Below, one piece after another: positions 1 to 10,869 of a DNA stretch of 64,000 nucleotides (position 1 is the stretch's first letter; the number at the start of each line of letters is the position of its first letter). Source of the DNA: Macrophomina tecta (taxonomy: Eukaryota > Ascomycota > Dothideomycetes > Botryosphaeriales > Botryosphaeriaceae). The translations under genes were made by a program, and so were the position numbers. The stretch covers positions 558,001 through 622,000 of the forward strand of contig JAKSGN010000020.1 of assembly GCA_024180945.1 (NCBI GenBank). The letters run 5' to 3'. The notes under the pieces were generated by a model. It was given only the letters and a program-made list of their open reading frames with translations. It searched no databases and had not been told where the DNA came from.

Positions 1-479
1 CAGACGGAAGTGGCTGCAACTGCGGGTGTGTGAAACCACCATGTCAATTTCCTACGTTTGACTCTGGATATCATGGGCGGCAAATGTCCCAAGTGAAGAC
101 AAGCATCATTGGAGATTTCATGATATATGTACTACAGTAGTGGCGCAGCAAAGAGACAAGACAAGCCTGGCAGTTCCCAAAACGCGTTGAAGGGGGACCT
201 TGCAGCAGCCGTGAACTTTGCAAAAGTTACTATTGCTTCGGTAGCCGCCACCCCCCCACCCCCCCAAAAACAACAACAGATTCCGTTTCCTGGACTGTAC
301 ATCTGGTAGCCCAATCGCACAGGATTTTGCTTCACCTGGTCCTCAGGCGAATTACAAGTGATTCAGTACATGAAAACCCACCATAAAAGGCCGCATCACC
401 ACCTAACTTCCGTCGAACCCAGACATCACTCATTCAAATCAAGTCTATCAACTAACCTCAAGCAACAAAACAACCGACC
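1..479. other. intergenic, window edge to secreted-protein gene
   Basis: I see no gene in this stretch. Short open frames here have no recognisable domains. A C-run/A-run stretch lies near 250-275. The last 100 bases are CA- and ACC-rich and probably belong to the promoter and 5' leader of the gene that starts at 480. Confidence 0.5.
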
Positions 480-986
480 ATGCACACCAAACTCCTCACC
501 TGCACCGTCTCATTTCTCTCGCTCCTCCTTCACCCTACCATAACCTCTTCCCTCGACACCAGCTTCACCATCACCAACCTCACCCATATTCCCACCTCGA
601 CCGTTGCGCCGCACATCCACAACGGCAGCATCACCTTCACCTTCACTATCTCTTCTACCGCCTCTTCATCCCACTACTGCGAACAGACCTTCATCACGCC
701 ATATGACCCGGCCGCAGCCGGTGGGCCCTTCGCCTGCAACGACGCATGGCAAGACATGCTGTACTACTGGCGCGAGGACCTAAGCGCGGCGGATGGCATG
801 GTCGAGTTTAATGTGTGGTATGCGTATTTGGATTGCAGGTACGTTATGTGCTCATAACCGCCAGGCCAAAATCAACCTTCCTGTACTCCATCTCAAACAT
901 AGGCGGAATGAATAAGGGGGGGAGGGAGAGATAAAATGAGAAAGAAAGAAGGAAAAACGCAGCTGACTGGAAGCCTCACGCCAAAA

Positions 987-1019
<33 letters not shown>

Positions 1020-1223
1020 TAACGAGCAAACAGCGACCCCGCAACCAGCGCAACCATATCCGAGTCCGGCAAACTCACCCTCCCGCCTCCAGACCGCGTA
1101 GACGGCGAAGATGACGACAGCCGAACTCGCGCCTGGGATGCGCTCTCCGTGCCGGTGCAGACGGCGAGCTCGAGCGCGTTTCTTCCAGGCCAATGGGACG
1201 AGGTGTGCCTGAATTGCAAGTAA
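480..1223 (+). CDS. small secreted cysteine-containing protein (182 aa)
   Basis: Two exons are read: 480-838 and 1034-1223. The intron has donor GTACGT and acceptor CAG and contains a 27-nt A run. The protein begins with a hydrophobic signal peptide (about residues 1-24, ending near TSS). The mature part has five cysteines (67, 86, 119, 178, 181) and finishes in CLNCK. Small size, signal peptide and paired cysteines are usual for secreted fungal proteins of the AA1-like/effector-candidate kind, but I do not recognise a defined family and assign no function. The second exon was chosen because it continues the frame exactly, keeps typical residues (LPPPDRVDGEDDD) and ends at a stop after two cysteines. 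Export from the cell is inferred from the signal peptide. Confidence 0.65.
983..1009. repeat. 27-nt poly(A) run inside an intron
   Basis: An uninterrupted A run lies within the intron of the small secreted-protein gene, upstream of the acceptor at 1033. It is likely length-variable between strains. I see no other role. Confidence 0.85.
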
Positions 1224-1946
1224 AACGCCGAAAAGGACGAAAAGTGGGGAGGTGGGTGAGGAGGAAGTAGGAGAAGGGGAGCACTTGCTTCTTAAGTAAG
1301 GAGGAAGGAAGGGGAGGGTTGGGGAATTTGATTTGCACAGTACACCTGTCGAACAGATAAGTGATAGTGGATCCTCAATAGCAACTGTTGGGATTCCAAC
1401 GAAGGATGACCCTGTTGAGCATAAAATTGCGTCTAGTGATATATCCTAACAATACCTCGACATATGTGACCTGGAAGCACAATAGATGGCTGTGAATCTC
1501 GATCAGAATGTCCTGTATCCTATTTCAATATAGAGATAACGCATATCCTCGGCCATAACTCTTGAAAAGACATGACCGCCAAAAAAGAGTGAAGAAATCT
1601 TAAAATAAGATTGAACGACGTGTAGCATATTGAAAGTGGAAAGAAACTTTGACGACTAGTACAGTTAGTTGTATGCTCCGGCCGTAAACAAAGCGACTAC
1701 ACCATTAAATCGCAAAAACAGGGAAAGGAGCACACGCTCTGAGCTTTTGTTTTCTTGCAAAGTCAATAAAAAAAGGGGTTATCTCGTTGAATCCTCCCAC
1801 CCCCAAATCTTCCCTACGTGGCAATGCTTTCCCGTTCCAGACTCCTGAATCTCTCTCGTGCCTGGCGCACCGTCCCCACCACTTGGAAGCGCGTTGAAAA
1901 GAATCAAGAAGAATGAAACGACACCATTTCCCAAACCTTAACCTGT
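1224..1946. other. intergenic between two converging genes
   Basis: This stretch holds the 3' flanks of the secreted-protein gene (+) and of PMT2 (-). It is less GC-rich than the genes. An open frame on the minus strand (1705-2118) overlaps the PMT2 end in another frame and has no coding features. No RNA gene was seen. Confidence 0.5.
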
Positions 1947-4377
1947 TCAGTCCGTGACGCGCCACGTACTGAACCACTTCAGGTGCTTCCACTGCGCGCT
2001 CGGGCCCTGCATACCGAAAGTGATATCCCTGAAGTAGATGAAAAGACCGAGCGTAACGGTGTAGAGAATACCGTAGACGACCCAGCGAATCTGGGTTCGA
2101 GCATTCCTTGTAAACCAATCAACGACAAAGGTGAAGGTAAGGATGGCAAAGTAGAGGGCCGGGAAGTAGTGGTGGACGTAGGTGACACGAGCCATGGCAA
2201 CAAATGGGAAATAGTGGAGGAACCAGCCAATGATGGGGTAGATGCCAGCATAGTGGATCTGGTCTATATCGGCAGGCTTGAGCTCCGTATATCCGCGTTG
2301 CCAACGGATCAGGTACCAGGCAACGATAAGGCCAACACCGGCGAGGGAGGCGGTGGAAGCCCAGTAGACGAAGGGATTGCCGAGCAGGAAGTACTTGACA
2401 GCTGCAGGTTTCTGTCAGTATATCGCTTTGAAACGCGGTTTGTGCTAGGAGAACTTACTTTCATCACCCCAACCACACATGCGGAGACCGACATGCAGGA
2501 TAGGCCACTGCCAAGGTGCTGATGCGAGATCATCCTGCTTGTCCGGATCAGGGACAAGAGCATTGTTCGAAGTCATCATAGCAACATTGAGATGGATGAA
2601 GTCGCGGAAGAAAGGCGACTTGTACGAGCCGGGATCGCCGGCAGGGAGCCTGTCGTTCCAGTGACTCTCAACGTTCCAGTGCGTGTAAACGTCCCTAGGG
2701 TTGTTGGTCTTGGTGCAGGTAACTTCAATCTGCTTGAAACCCCACTGAGGCAGGTTAACATTGCCAGCGCGGAGGTAGCAGCCAAGGTCGACGTGCTTGA
2801 GGCGGAAAGACGTGGTCAAGGTCCTGATTTTTGAATAATCGCGAGACGCAGCATCGCTGACGACCTCGATCTTCCAGTGGTCCTTAGAGTCACCGATAGT
2901 GACATTTCCGTAAGAAGAAACTTCCCAGTCGGCCTTGGAAACGGGGGCAGCGATTTGGTGAGAGTGCAGATTGCGACCAGTCTGAGCATGGATCAAGCGG
3001 ATGACGTCACCGTCCTTGGGGAAACGCATGGGCTCCTCTCCAACAACGTACTCGGGCTCGAAGCGATTGGGGTAGATGAACCAGTCGTTGTTGGCATCTT
3101 TATGGTGGTAGCAAGTGACCTGTTGTTGCTGGGAACCCTCGGGATAAGTCTGGACGTGCGAGTGGAGAAGACCACCACCGTAACCCATGTTCTTGATCGT
3201 AGCGCGAGAGCCAATCGCAATCTCGAGCGGACTGTCCTTTCCGACGTCTGTGCCACGTAGGTTGGCCTGGAAAAGAGAGCTCATCTGAGCATCACCAGGG
3301 CCGCTGTTCTCCAGGATCAGGAAGTGAAGCCAAAAGGAGAAGAGGTAAACCATGAGGGGAATGAGGATGAGCGAAAAAACACGGAAACCGAGGTGGGCTG
3401 CTAGCTCGACCTTGGGCATCCTAAGGTCGCCAAACTTGTTCCACAGATCCTCGATGGTGTACAGACCGACCAGAGCCGTGGCGAAGAAACCAACCCACTT
3501 GACACTGCACACGCAGCCGATTGAGACACCACAGAGCATCAGCCAGAGACCCCATTCAGGCGAGAAGGGATCATGCTGAAGGCGGTGGAATTTGGCCCAG
3601 CAGAAGACGGTGGTGAAGGTGAAGAACAGGAGCATGGAGTCGAGGAGGATAAAGCGGCTGATAGTGGCGAGCGAGTTGTCGCACAGGACCATGAGGGCAG
3701 CCAGCCAGCAAGCCGGCTTGCGGAAGTTGAGCTCCTTGGCCGTGAAGTACGCCAGCGGGACGCAGAGAGCACCGAAGGTTGAGTTAAAGGCACGCATGAA
3801 GGTGTAGTTCAGCTCGGGTGGGTATGTCTCGCCGGACTTGAATTCGAAGGAGCCGTTGTATCCGGCCAGGTAGCCGGACAGGCCAACCAGCATTTTTCCG
3901 AGCGGCGGATGGACATCGAAGTAGAACTCACGCTTGAGGTAGTGTGATCCGAATTTTCCAAAGCTGTGAACTGTTGTAAGCCAAAGGCATTCACCAGGCA
4001 ATTGAGCGGCGGCGCGCGTGGGGGCGCTTACTGAGCCTCATCCCAGGTCACGATGTTGGAGAGTCCGATCTTGTACAGGCGGGTGAAGAAGGCGGCGGCG
4101 ATGAAGAAAACGGGTGCCCATATGTACTCATACTCATCGAGCGTCTCGATAATGGACTTGGTCTGCAGGCGCGCCCGGCGTGGGCTGATCAGCTCTGTGG
4201 TTCTGGGGAGCCAAAGCTCCAGGTGGAGCTGTGCCAGCGGGCGCTCACCTTCTGCTTGGCCTTCTCTTCAGTCTGCGGACTGGCGAAGACGGTCTGGCCC
4301 TCGCCATTGGGGACATTTCTCCTGCGCAGGCTGTCGGGCTGCTGGTCGGCGCCGGTGGCATAGCCTTGCGAGGCCAT
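1947..4377 (-). CDS. PMT2: dolichyl-phosphate-mannose protein mannosyltransferase, Pmt2 type
   Basis: This enzyme moves mannose from dolichyl-phosphate-mannose to Ser/Thr of secretory proteins in the ER membrane; Pmt2 normally acts as a heterodimer with Pmt1. Exons (5' to 3'): 4377-4249, 4162-4032, 3963-2459, 2401-1947; product 739 aa, close to yeast Pmt2. The N-terminal GT39 region shows IVTWDEAHFGKF with the conserved acidic pair, and FDVHPPLGKMLVGLSGYLAG, which is characteristic of the PMT2 subfamily. MIR domains occupy roughly residues 330-520 (GSRATIKNMGYGGGLLHSH; GDVIRLIHAQTGRNLHSH). Hydrophobic membrane segments precede and follow them. The intron after DEA has donor GTAAGC. Exon 2 begins at CTGCAG/ACC because only that acceptor keeps frame with the KQK end of exon 1. 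The start at 4377 is the first ATG in frame. Confidence 0.95.
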
Positions 4378-5124
4378 GGTTTCAACGTCAACCCCTCAGG
4401 AAGCTCGCGGCGGAGCTGAGCTGGGAGCGGTGCGGTTAGCAATAACCTTCTAGAGGCGGTCGGTGCGGAAAGCGTAAACACAAAAGAAGATTGAAAGGAG
4501 GGAAAGAAGAGGAAAGGTAAGGTTGGGTGGAGGATGCGAAGCTCCAGGCGGTGCTCGCCGTGATTCGCAAGCCAAGTTGAGCGGAGCAGGGGAAGCGTCG
4601 CTCGAAATAGCACGGGCAGGCCGTGGACTTTTCATACGCGGCCGGCGATCCTCGGCGCGGCAAGGGGGTGGATGCGCGTCGGCGCGGAGCTCAGGTCAAC
4701 GTGTCTTTTCCGCCCACCTGCGCCTCCGAAAACACGAACACCAGCGCCCTTCCGAGGCCCATGTGACGAGCTGATTGGCCGCTCCAACGCAAGGTGCATG
4801 CCTTTCAAATGCTAGATTCTGTATCCCTATGTCCTGCCCTGATTCGACTGATTTACAAAAAATCCACCCGGAGGCACCGGCGTCTGCTGCGGACGTGGCT
4901 CGAGCCACTGCAGAGCCGCCTCTAAAAGAAACACCCGGTCGACTGAAGCGAAGAAAGAAAATTACTCCCGTCCGCCCCTGCGTCTTTGCCCGTCGTATGC
5001 CTTTCCCATGCAAGGCTGAATAAGGATCCCAGTGCGCCCGCATGAAAATCTATCAGTTCTCCGTGTGCAATCCGCATTCCGAACGAAACCTTCCCACCCG
5101 GTCATTACATCCGAGACGAGTCTT
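4378..5124. other. PMT2 promoter and transporter 3' flank
   Basis: This stretch holds the promoter and 5' leader of PMT2 (-) and the 3' flank of the MFS transporter (-). An inverted CCAAT (ATTGG) lies at about 4776-4780, some 400 nt upstream of the PMT2 start; it could be a CCAAT-factor site, but this is only a motif match. No gene was seen. Confidence 0.4.
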
Positions 5125-7610
5125 CTACTCGTCATCCTGGTTGACACGCCTGTAGCTGCCGCTCTGACTGTCTCCCTCTCCGTTACCCTTGTTGCGCTTG
5201 ACTAAGTTCGAGATCCAGCCGCCCAGGCCCTCAGACCGGTCGTCCGAGTCCTGCTTGGAGAATTTCGGCTTGCCGCCCTCAACATGCACCGAAGGGGGGT
5301 TGATATCAAGGCCGGGAATGGCATTGTCCGCACCAACGCCGCGACGAATGTCCAGAGAAGGAACGGGCGATCCGTGTCCGCTGAAGAGCGACTCCGCTTC
5401 TGCCAGCGTAGCGGGGGTCGGCATCTGGGACGTGGCGTCGCCGAAGAGACTGTTCATATCCTCCAGACGAACATTGGCGGTCTCGGGGTAGATGAACCAA
5501 ACTGCGCACCATTAGATGGGCCTTTCCAGAAGCTGAAGAAACAAACTTACCGACAACAAAACTGACAGCACAGAAGAAAGCGTGTACAAGGTAGAGACGC
5601 CACTGGATAGCCTCCTGAAGGATCGGAGTCATCTCACCAACGAGCCAATTGAATGCCCAGTTGGAAGCTGTGCTGAGAGAAGCTCCCTTCGCGCGAATAC
5701 TGAGCGGTAAGATTTCGGGAGGATAAAGCCACGGAATAGGGCCCCAAGACGCCCCGAAAGCGCCGTTGTAGATCATGACAAAGATGACAACCAGGCGCGG
5801 GGTCCAGATCGGGATATCGACGTAGATGAAGTACGAGATCAGCGACAGAGACACGATCATGAGCAGCGCGCCGGAGAGCAAAATCGGCCGGCGCCCCCAG
5901 CTGTCGACGATATACCATGGCGGGATCGTGCAGGCGAGGTAGCTGAGTGCGTTGATACCGGTCATAAGAATCGCGTCGCGGCCAACCCAGCCGGCCTGCT
6001 CGAACACAAGCGGTGCGTAGTACGAAATGACGTTGATACCATTGAGCTGGGCGAGGGCTTGAGCGGACATGGCAATGAAGACACGCTTATAGTATCTCTT
6101 GAACATATCGGAGTAAGAACGCTCGCCCTCCTGGCGTTGGAGAAGAACGTTCATCTTGATCTCGCGGTACTCATCGCGAGCCTTGGGGTTGTGGATGTCG
6201 CCCTTGCCGTAGAGGTTGGCGATTACGACGATGCCCTCCTCATCGTGGTCGTTGTCGAGGAGCCACCTGCGGGGTGTTAGCTTAATACCAACGGAGGCAT
6301 GAGATCTAGTACCTGGGAGATTCGCAGATCACCAAGCTGCCGAGCGCGAGCAAGCTGCCCATGATGCACTGCATGAGCAACGGGATTCTCCAGGCCCAAT
6401 TGCTCTTGATGAAGCTGCAAAAGTAATCGACCCAGACACTGGCAGCATAACCGGTGATGTTTCCGGTAAATTCGACACAGGCCAGCTTGCCGCGGTTGTG
6501 GGGCGGGGAGATCTCAGACTGATAGACGGGCACGATGGTGGACAGAGCACCCACACCCAGACCAGCAATGATTCTTCCGACCATCATCATCTTCAAGTCG
6601 TTTGCAAATGTCTGGAATGCGCCTCCAACTACAAAGATCAGAGAGCCGTACAGGATCGTACGCCGGCGTCCGATGGTGTCTCCTATCCGTCCGACCGCCA
6701 AGGATGATATGAGCGCGCCGATTTCGAGGATGGCCACCATCGTGCCAATCTCGGCGCGACTGGGCTGGTTGAACTGGTCTTTGAAGTAGGAGCCCCTGGA
6801 AAAAGAGGTAAGCTGTCAGTGAAGCACACGAAAGGCGTACGGAGACAGCGGAACTTACGTGATGATACCCGACATAACGCCCTGATCATATCCAAACAAA
6901 AACACGCCTAATGAAACAAATACACTGGTGAAATAGCTGTTCACTTGTCGTCAGCAAGTCGTCTGGCGGTGCAGTTGGAACGAGAGCGTCGGCGAGGGCG
7001 AGCGTAAGAGCGGGCGTACATGAGCTTCTTCCCGTGCAACCCGTGCATGCGGGAGGGGCCATCGTTTGGGGCCATGATGGCGGCGAGAATGCTATGCGGA
7101 TGTCAGTATCGCCGTCGTCGACTTAAAGTTGGCTGGGCGCTCGACGCACCGTTCTCCGCGCGAGGCTAGCCGTCGAGGGACGTTAGGGATGTCGATGTCC
7201 TCCTTTCGAATGTGACTCGGCTTCTCGCTGTCGTCGGCGTAGTGGACGTGGCGTGGGTGCCGCCTGTGCGGGACGGATGAGGCTCCAAATTCCTGCGATT
7301 GGCGAAGGCGAGCCTGCAAGGGATCCTCCTCGTCGCCCAGCTGGTCGACGAGATCGCCCGTATCGCTCCAGAGAGAGTCTAATTCCGAGTGCTCGGAGTC
7401 GCTGCTGGAATGTCGTCGGCCACGCTTTTCGTCGGCGGATGAGCGGGACGACGAGAGCGTGTGGAGGGGGATGTTGGCGGGCTTGCGACTTGAGGAGGGA
7501 ATCTTGACGAGGTTGGGCTGGGTTGGAGCAGCCCTCTCCACGGTATCGGGTGTAGCAGGTCTAGGAGCGAGAAGGCCCGCTGACGTTCGGCGCACAGGGT
7601 CCGCAGGCGG
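5125..7610 (-). CDS. MFS sugar transporter with N-terminal cytosolic extension; 5' end unresolved
   Basis: A plasma-membrane sugar/H+ symporter-type protein with 12 membrane segments. Exons: 7610-7150, 7091-7020, 6936-6859, 6795-6313, 6266-5551, 5501-5125. Sugar-transporter marks are FGYDQGVMSGIITG in TM1, GRIGDTIGRRR (loop 2-3), ESPRWLLDNDHDEE (end of TM6), and PETANVRLEDM after TM12, a variant of the PETKG motif. A hydrophilic C-tail of about 110 residues follows. The in-frame ATG at 7075 (MAPNDGPSRMHGLHGKK) would give 569 aa. However, an upstream exon joins in frame through donor GTGCGT and acceptor ATAG, reads RGERRILAAIMAPNDGPSR, and adds at least 150 Ser/Arg/Asp-rich residues. That exon meets an in-frame stop before any ATG, so a further 5' exon lies upstream and was not found. 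The substrate is unknown. Confidence 0.85.
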
Positions 7611-9566
7611 CTGTTAGACTGTTCGGTGGAGCCAAGCAGGGCCAGTGGATCACGGGCATTGAAGAAACGAGCGAGTGCGTGGTCGGGTGCTGTACGTACG
7701 AGTAGTGCTAGGCTGGCAAGGCAAGATGGATCACTGGAATGAGCCGGAGCAGCTGCGGAGTGGAAGGGCAGAACCAGGGCTTGCCTCCGGCCACGAATGG
7801 CGGCGCACGCCGCCCAGCTGGGGGCCTGCGGCGATCTCTATCAACGGTTAGAGCAGCATCATCGTACAGCGACAGACCGCCAAAGCGTGGACACGCCTGA
7901 TTTGCCCTGCGCGGGTGGACCGCTTGCTCTGCTCGATTTTTTTTTTTTTTTCAGCGCTGCTCTCGTATCTCTAGCCTCTGCCAGCAGCGCCTGCTACGGG
8001 GCGATTGGGGCTGGCCTCGGAGCAGAGCCACGGAGAGCTGAAAGCAGCAGCGCCGCATGCTTGAAACGCCCTTGTTGGCCGCCGGCCGCCCGCAGACACG
8101 GCGCTGCACCGAGCACCGTTTTGCCTTGCGGCTTGCAGCGGCGGCGCCGCCTGCTCCGTCAAGGGTCCTGAGATCGAGCGTCATCAGGCACCGGATCCTC
8201 GTAGCATGTCGGTCATGTGGACCTGGAGAGGACGCGCTCGTGAGCATTTCCCCAGGTCATCGCTAGCGGACTGTGGGGGAAGAAGGACACCAGGACTGGG
8301 CGCCTGATTAGTCAAGCCGGCGCAGTTGCCGGGCGGCACGGCGACGCGTCTCTGAGAGCGGGAGGCCGGGAGGTCACGATGTGGCGAGTCGACGACGTGG
8401 TGGAGCGGAGCGGAGGCCAGGAGCCGCGCTTGCCCTCGTTGGCCCACTTCGGTCTTTGCTCCATACCGCCTTTTGCCTTAAAACTTCACCAGTGCGTGTC
8501 CATCGCGCCCATCACCCGGACGCGTTGCTTCATCCGGCCCTCTTGGAGAATCGCAGCTTCATCATGCGCCGCCAATCCCCTTCGTCACACCGAGCCCCAG
8601 CCATGCCACTGATCGCGCCCCTCATGCGCCCAGCCGACGTTGGGCTCTCCATGTGTTTTGGGATGATTGCGCCCGCTCAAGGCTGATGCCAGTGCCTGCG
8701 TCAGGCGCTGCCATTGCCAAACTTAGCTAGCCACTCAGATAACTCAGATTGCTCTCGGTGTGGATTCCTCCGGTGCCGTCGATCTTGCTCCTTTTCACAT
8801 GATGGGAACGGCCTCCACGGCTTCCGTTACTGCAAACAAAAAACAGGGTGCGGGAAGAATTTGCACGACTCATGCCACGAGGCTGCTTCGATTCGAACCG
8901 AACCCCCAAGAGTGGGAACCGCTGTCACGTGGGTGGATAATGAAACTGCGACTACGTAAAGACACAATTCAACAAATCTACTACAAACAGTGTTCAATGC
9001 CTACGGACCTATATACATTTCTTTGAGCAGACTATGGCCCTCATTGACCGGGAAAATGAGAAATTCTTACACAATGATGGAATGAGCCTGTACATTATCT
9101 TCTCCATAAATGCGCATCCAAGAACGACAGAGCAAGAGTGCCTTTCTTCTGCGACCACTAGAAACCAGAGACGAGGCTCCTACTGAAAGACAACAACTGG
9201 TATGCTCCGCTACGTCGGAAAGAAATGTTGATACACAACCGTGCTTGTGTAAAGTTCTACAAGTTCTACAAGTCCTCAAGGGGTTATAAAACACTTTTTC
9301 CTGCGCGGAACAAAAATGAGCTTCATAGAAATATGATTGAAATATACATAGCGTATATATCCATAGATAATACTTCCTCTAAGATAGGATTATTCAACAT
9401 TTGTGGGAGACTGACGAGGTGGTCGTTCAGCATACCCGTTAGTGGTCTCACACATGGCGATTGAATGCGTGAGTTTTGTTTTCACATTATATTGGATCTT
9501 ACTGAAGTCTCTCTCATCAACAGCCACTCCAGTTTGAGCTGGACGTAAGGAGTTGAATATAATAAC
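7611..9566. other. long gene-poor stretch upstream of the MFS transporter
   Basis: Probably the promoter and an unfound first exon of the MFS transporter (-). The part at 7700-8650 is GC-rich with a 15-nt T run at 7937-7951. The part at 8750-9560 is AT-richer. A CACGTGGG element is at 8935-8942. Open frames here are short, overlap each other on both strands and have no recognisable domains. Confidence 0.4.
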
Positions 9567-9655
9567 TCCTCCGTGGCGCAATTGGCTAGCGCGTCTGACT
9601 GTTATTGGTCTCCAAAGCAATCAGGAGGTTGACAGTTCAAGCCTGTCCGGGGGAG
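9567..9655 (+). tRNA. tRNA-Asn (GTT) with 15-nt intron
   Basis: A full cloverleaf can be drawn. Acceptor stem TCCTCCG/CGGGGGA has one T-G wobble. D-stem is GCGC/GCGC and anticodon stem TCTGA/TCAGG. The loop is CT-GTT-A, then a 15-nt intron (9605-9619), then A. The variable loop is AGGTT, and T-arm GACAG-TTCAAGC-CTGTC carries the B box. The discriminator base is G. The intron sits at the canonical position between nucleotides 37 and 38, so normal tRNA-splicing-endonuclease processing is expected. A nine-T Pol III terminator follows directly. Confidence 0.95.
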
Positions 9656-9659
9656 TGTC

Positions 9660-9668
9660 TTTTTTTTT
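9660..9668 (+). terminator. Pol III terminator of tRNA-Asn
   Basis: A run of nine T residues begins five bases after the discriminator base of the tRNA-Asn gene, as expected for RNA polymerase III termination. Confidence 0.9.
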
Positions 9669-10869
9669 GCTGTTTCCCAGGACACCATTGGGCAGGAACT
9701 GGGGTGTTTCCCCCTGGAGGGCAGGTCCTGCACGTTCCCCCTTTTACTACACAAGATCGACGTGAAGAATATTGCAATTCGGCACGCTCGTGCTGTGAAT
9801 TGTCCAAGCAGCACTGCGATACAAATTTTAAGAGGGAGGATACGTGGGTGTGCGGATAGAGACGCTAATCTCTCCCCAAGGACATGTCCTGTTGTAACAC
9901 TCTTAACAGCGACATCACAACACACACTACCCCGGCGCAACGTGCCATATGCAAAGCAAGGAAAGGCTGTGTACCCTTCAAACAGGGTGCGTGCCTCTCT
10001 CACATCAGCCACGGCATGCCTCGCGTTGTACAATATGTCCAGGTGATATCATTAGCAGCTGGGACAAGGAAAGAGAAAAAGGAGGGCATTCCTAATGCAT
10101 GCAACACTTCATCATGGACAGATGATTAGAGTAGCTGCAAAAAGTGCAGCTGCGGACACCCCGGGCAAGCTGACGAGAGCCCTCTTTGGACAGTTATCAG
10201 GGTTCTGTTTTGTGGGAGCGCCAGCCTATCATGCAGGAGATAATGCAACTTGAACCACCCCTCCCCCCCCACGCAAAAAAAAAGCACCGACCACCACCTG
10301 CATGCTCCGCAGTGCATCACGATTATCAGTGAATCAATGCTGCAGCTGCCATCGCAGCCTAGAGCATCTTCAAGAAGAGGGCCCTAAAGGGACTCAATGG
10401 GGGTAAGGGGCACAGAAGTCAACACAGGGGAAAGCGACGAATGAGCATCACGGAAGAGGCCACGCGGACAACCATCCCCGTAGATATTTCCCAAGATTCC
10501 GAAATCGGCAATCCGTGAACAGTAGGGAAGGAATTTTGTGAGCGGTAGTATTACCCTCGATGTCTCCAGTCTATACGTCGTCTACTGCAAAATCAATAAC
10601 AGAAAAAAAAGAAGAAACTTGCGGCGTAATGCTGGCCGGCTACTAAACAATGTAGGGGGTAAGAGTTCCAAGTTCGACCCAGACAGAGGCGCGGTTTCGT
10701 GCTCATCCAGAGTTCGTCATGACTGTCCACCTGCCGCGGTATTCCAGGTCCAAACCACGTGATATATGCCTTTATTGTTCCCATTGCTCATATAATTCTC
10801 CTGGTATCACCAAATACCCACAGACTGACCGAGATGACCGAGAAGAGCCCAAGTAACGCCTTTATCCGT
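9669..10869. other. intergenic, tRNA-Asn to YHM2
   Basis: No gene was recognised. C-rich and A-rich runs occur near 10257-10288. A phrase resembling a B box near 10671 (AAGTTCGACCC) has no matching A box or cloverleaf around it. The right end is the 3' flank of YHM2. Confidence 0.45.

Noticed and set aside
1705..2118. minus-strand open frame overlapping the PMT2 3' end
   Set aside because: It reads PMT2's last exon in another frame and then 3' flank. The conserved Pmt2 C-terminus explains the region.
8885..8960. possible tRNA on the minus strand (GGTTCGAATC resembles a B box)
   Set aside because: The flanking bases do not form a T-stem, and no A box, anticodon arm or acceptor stem can be drawn.
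10640..10700. possible tRNA fragment (AAGTTCGACCC)
   Set aside because: There is no matching stems or upstream A box; it is probably a chance match.
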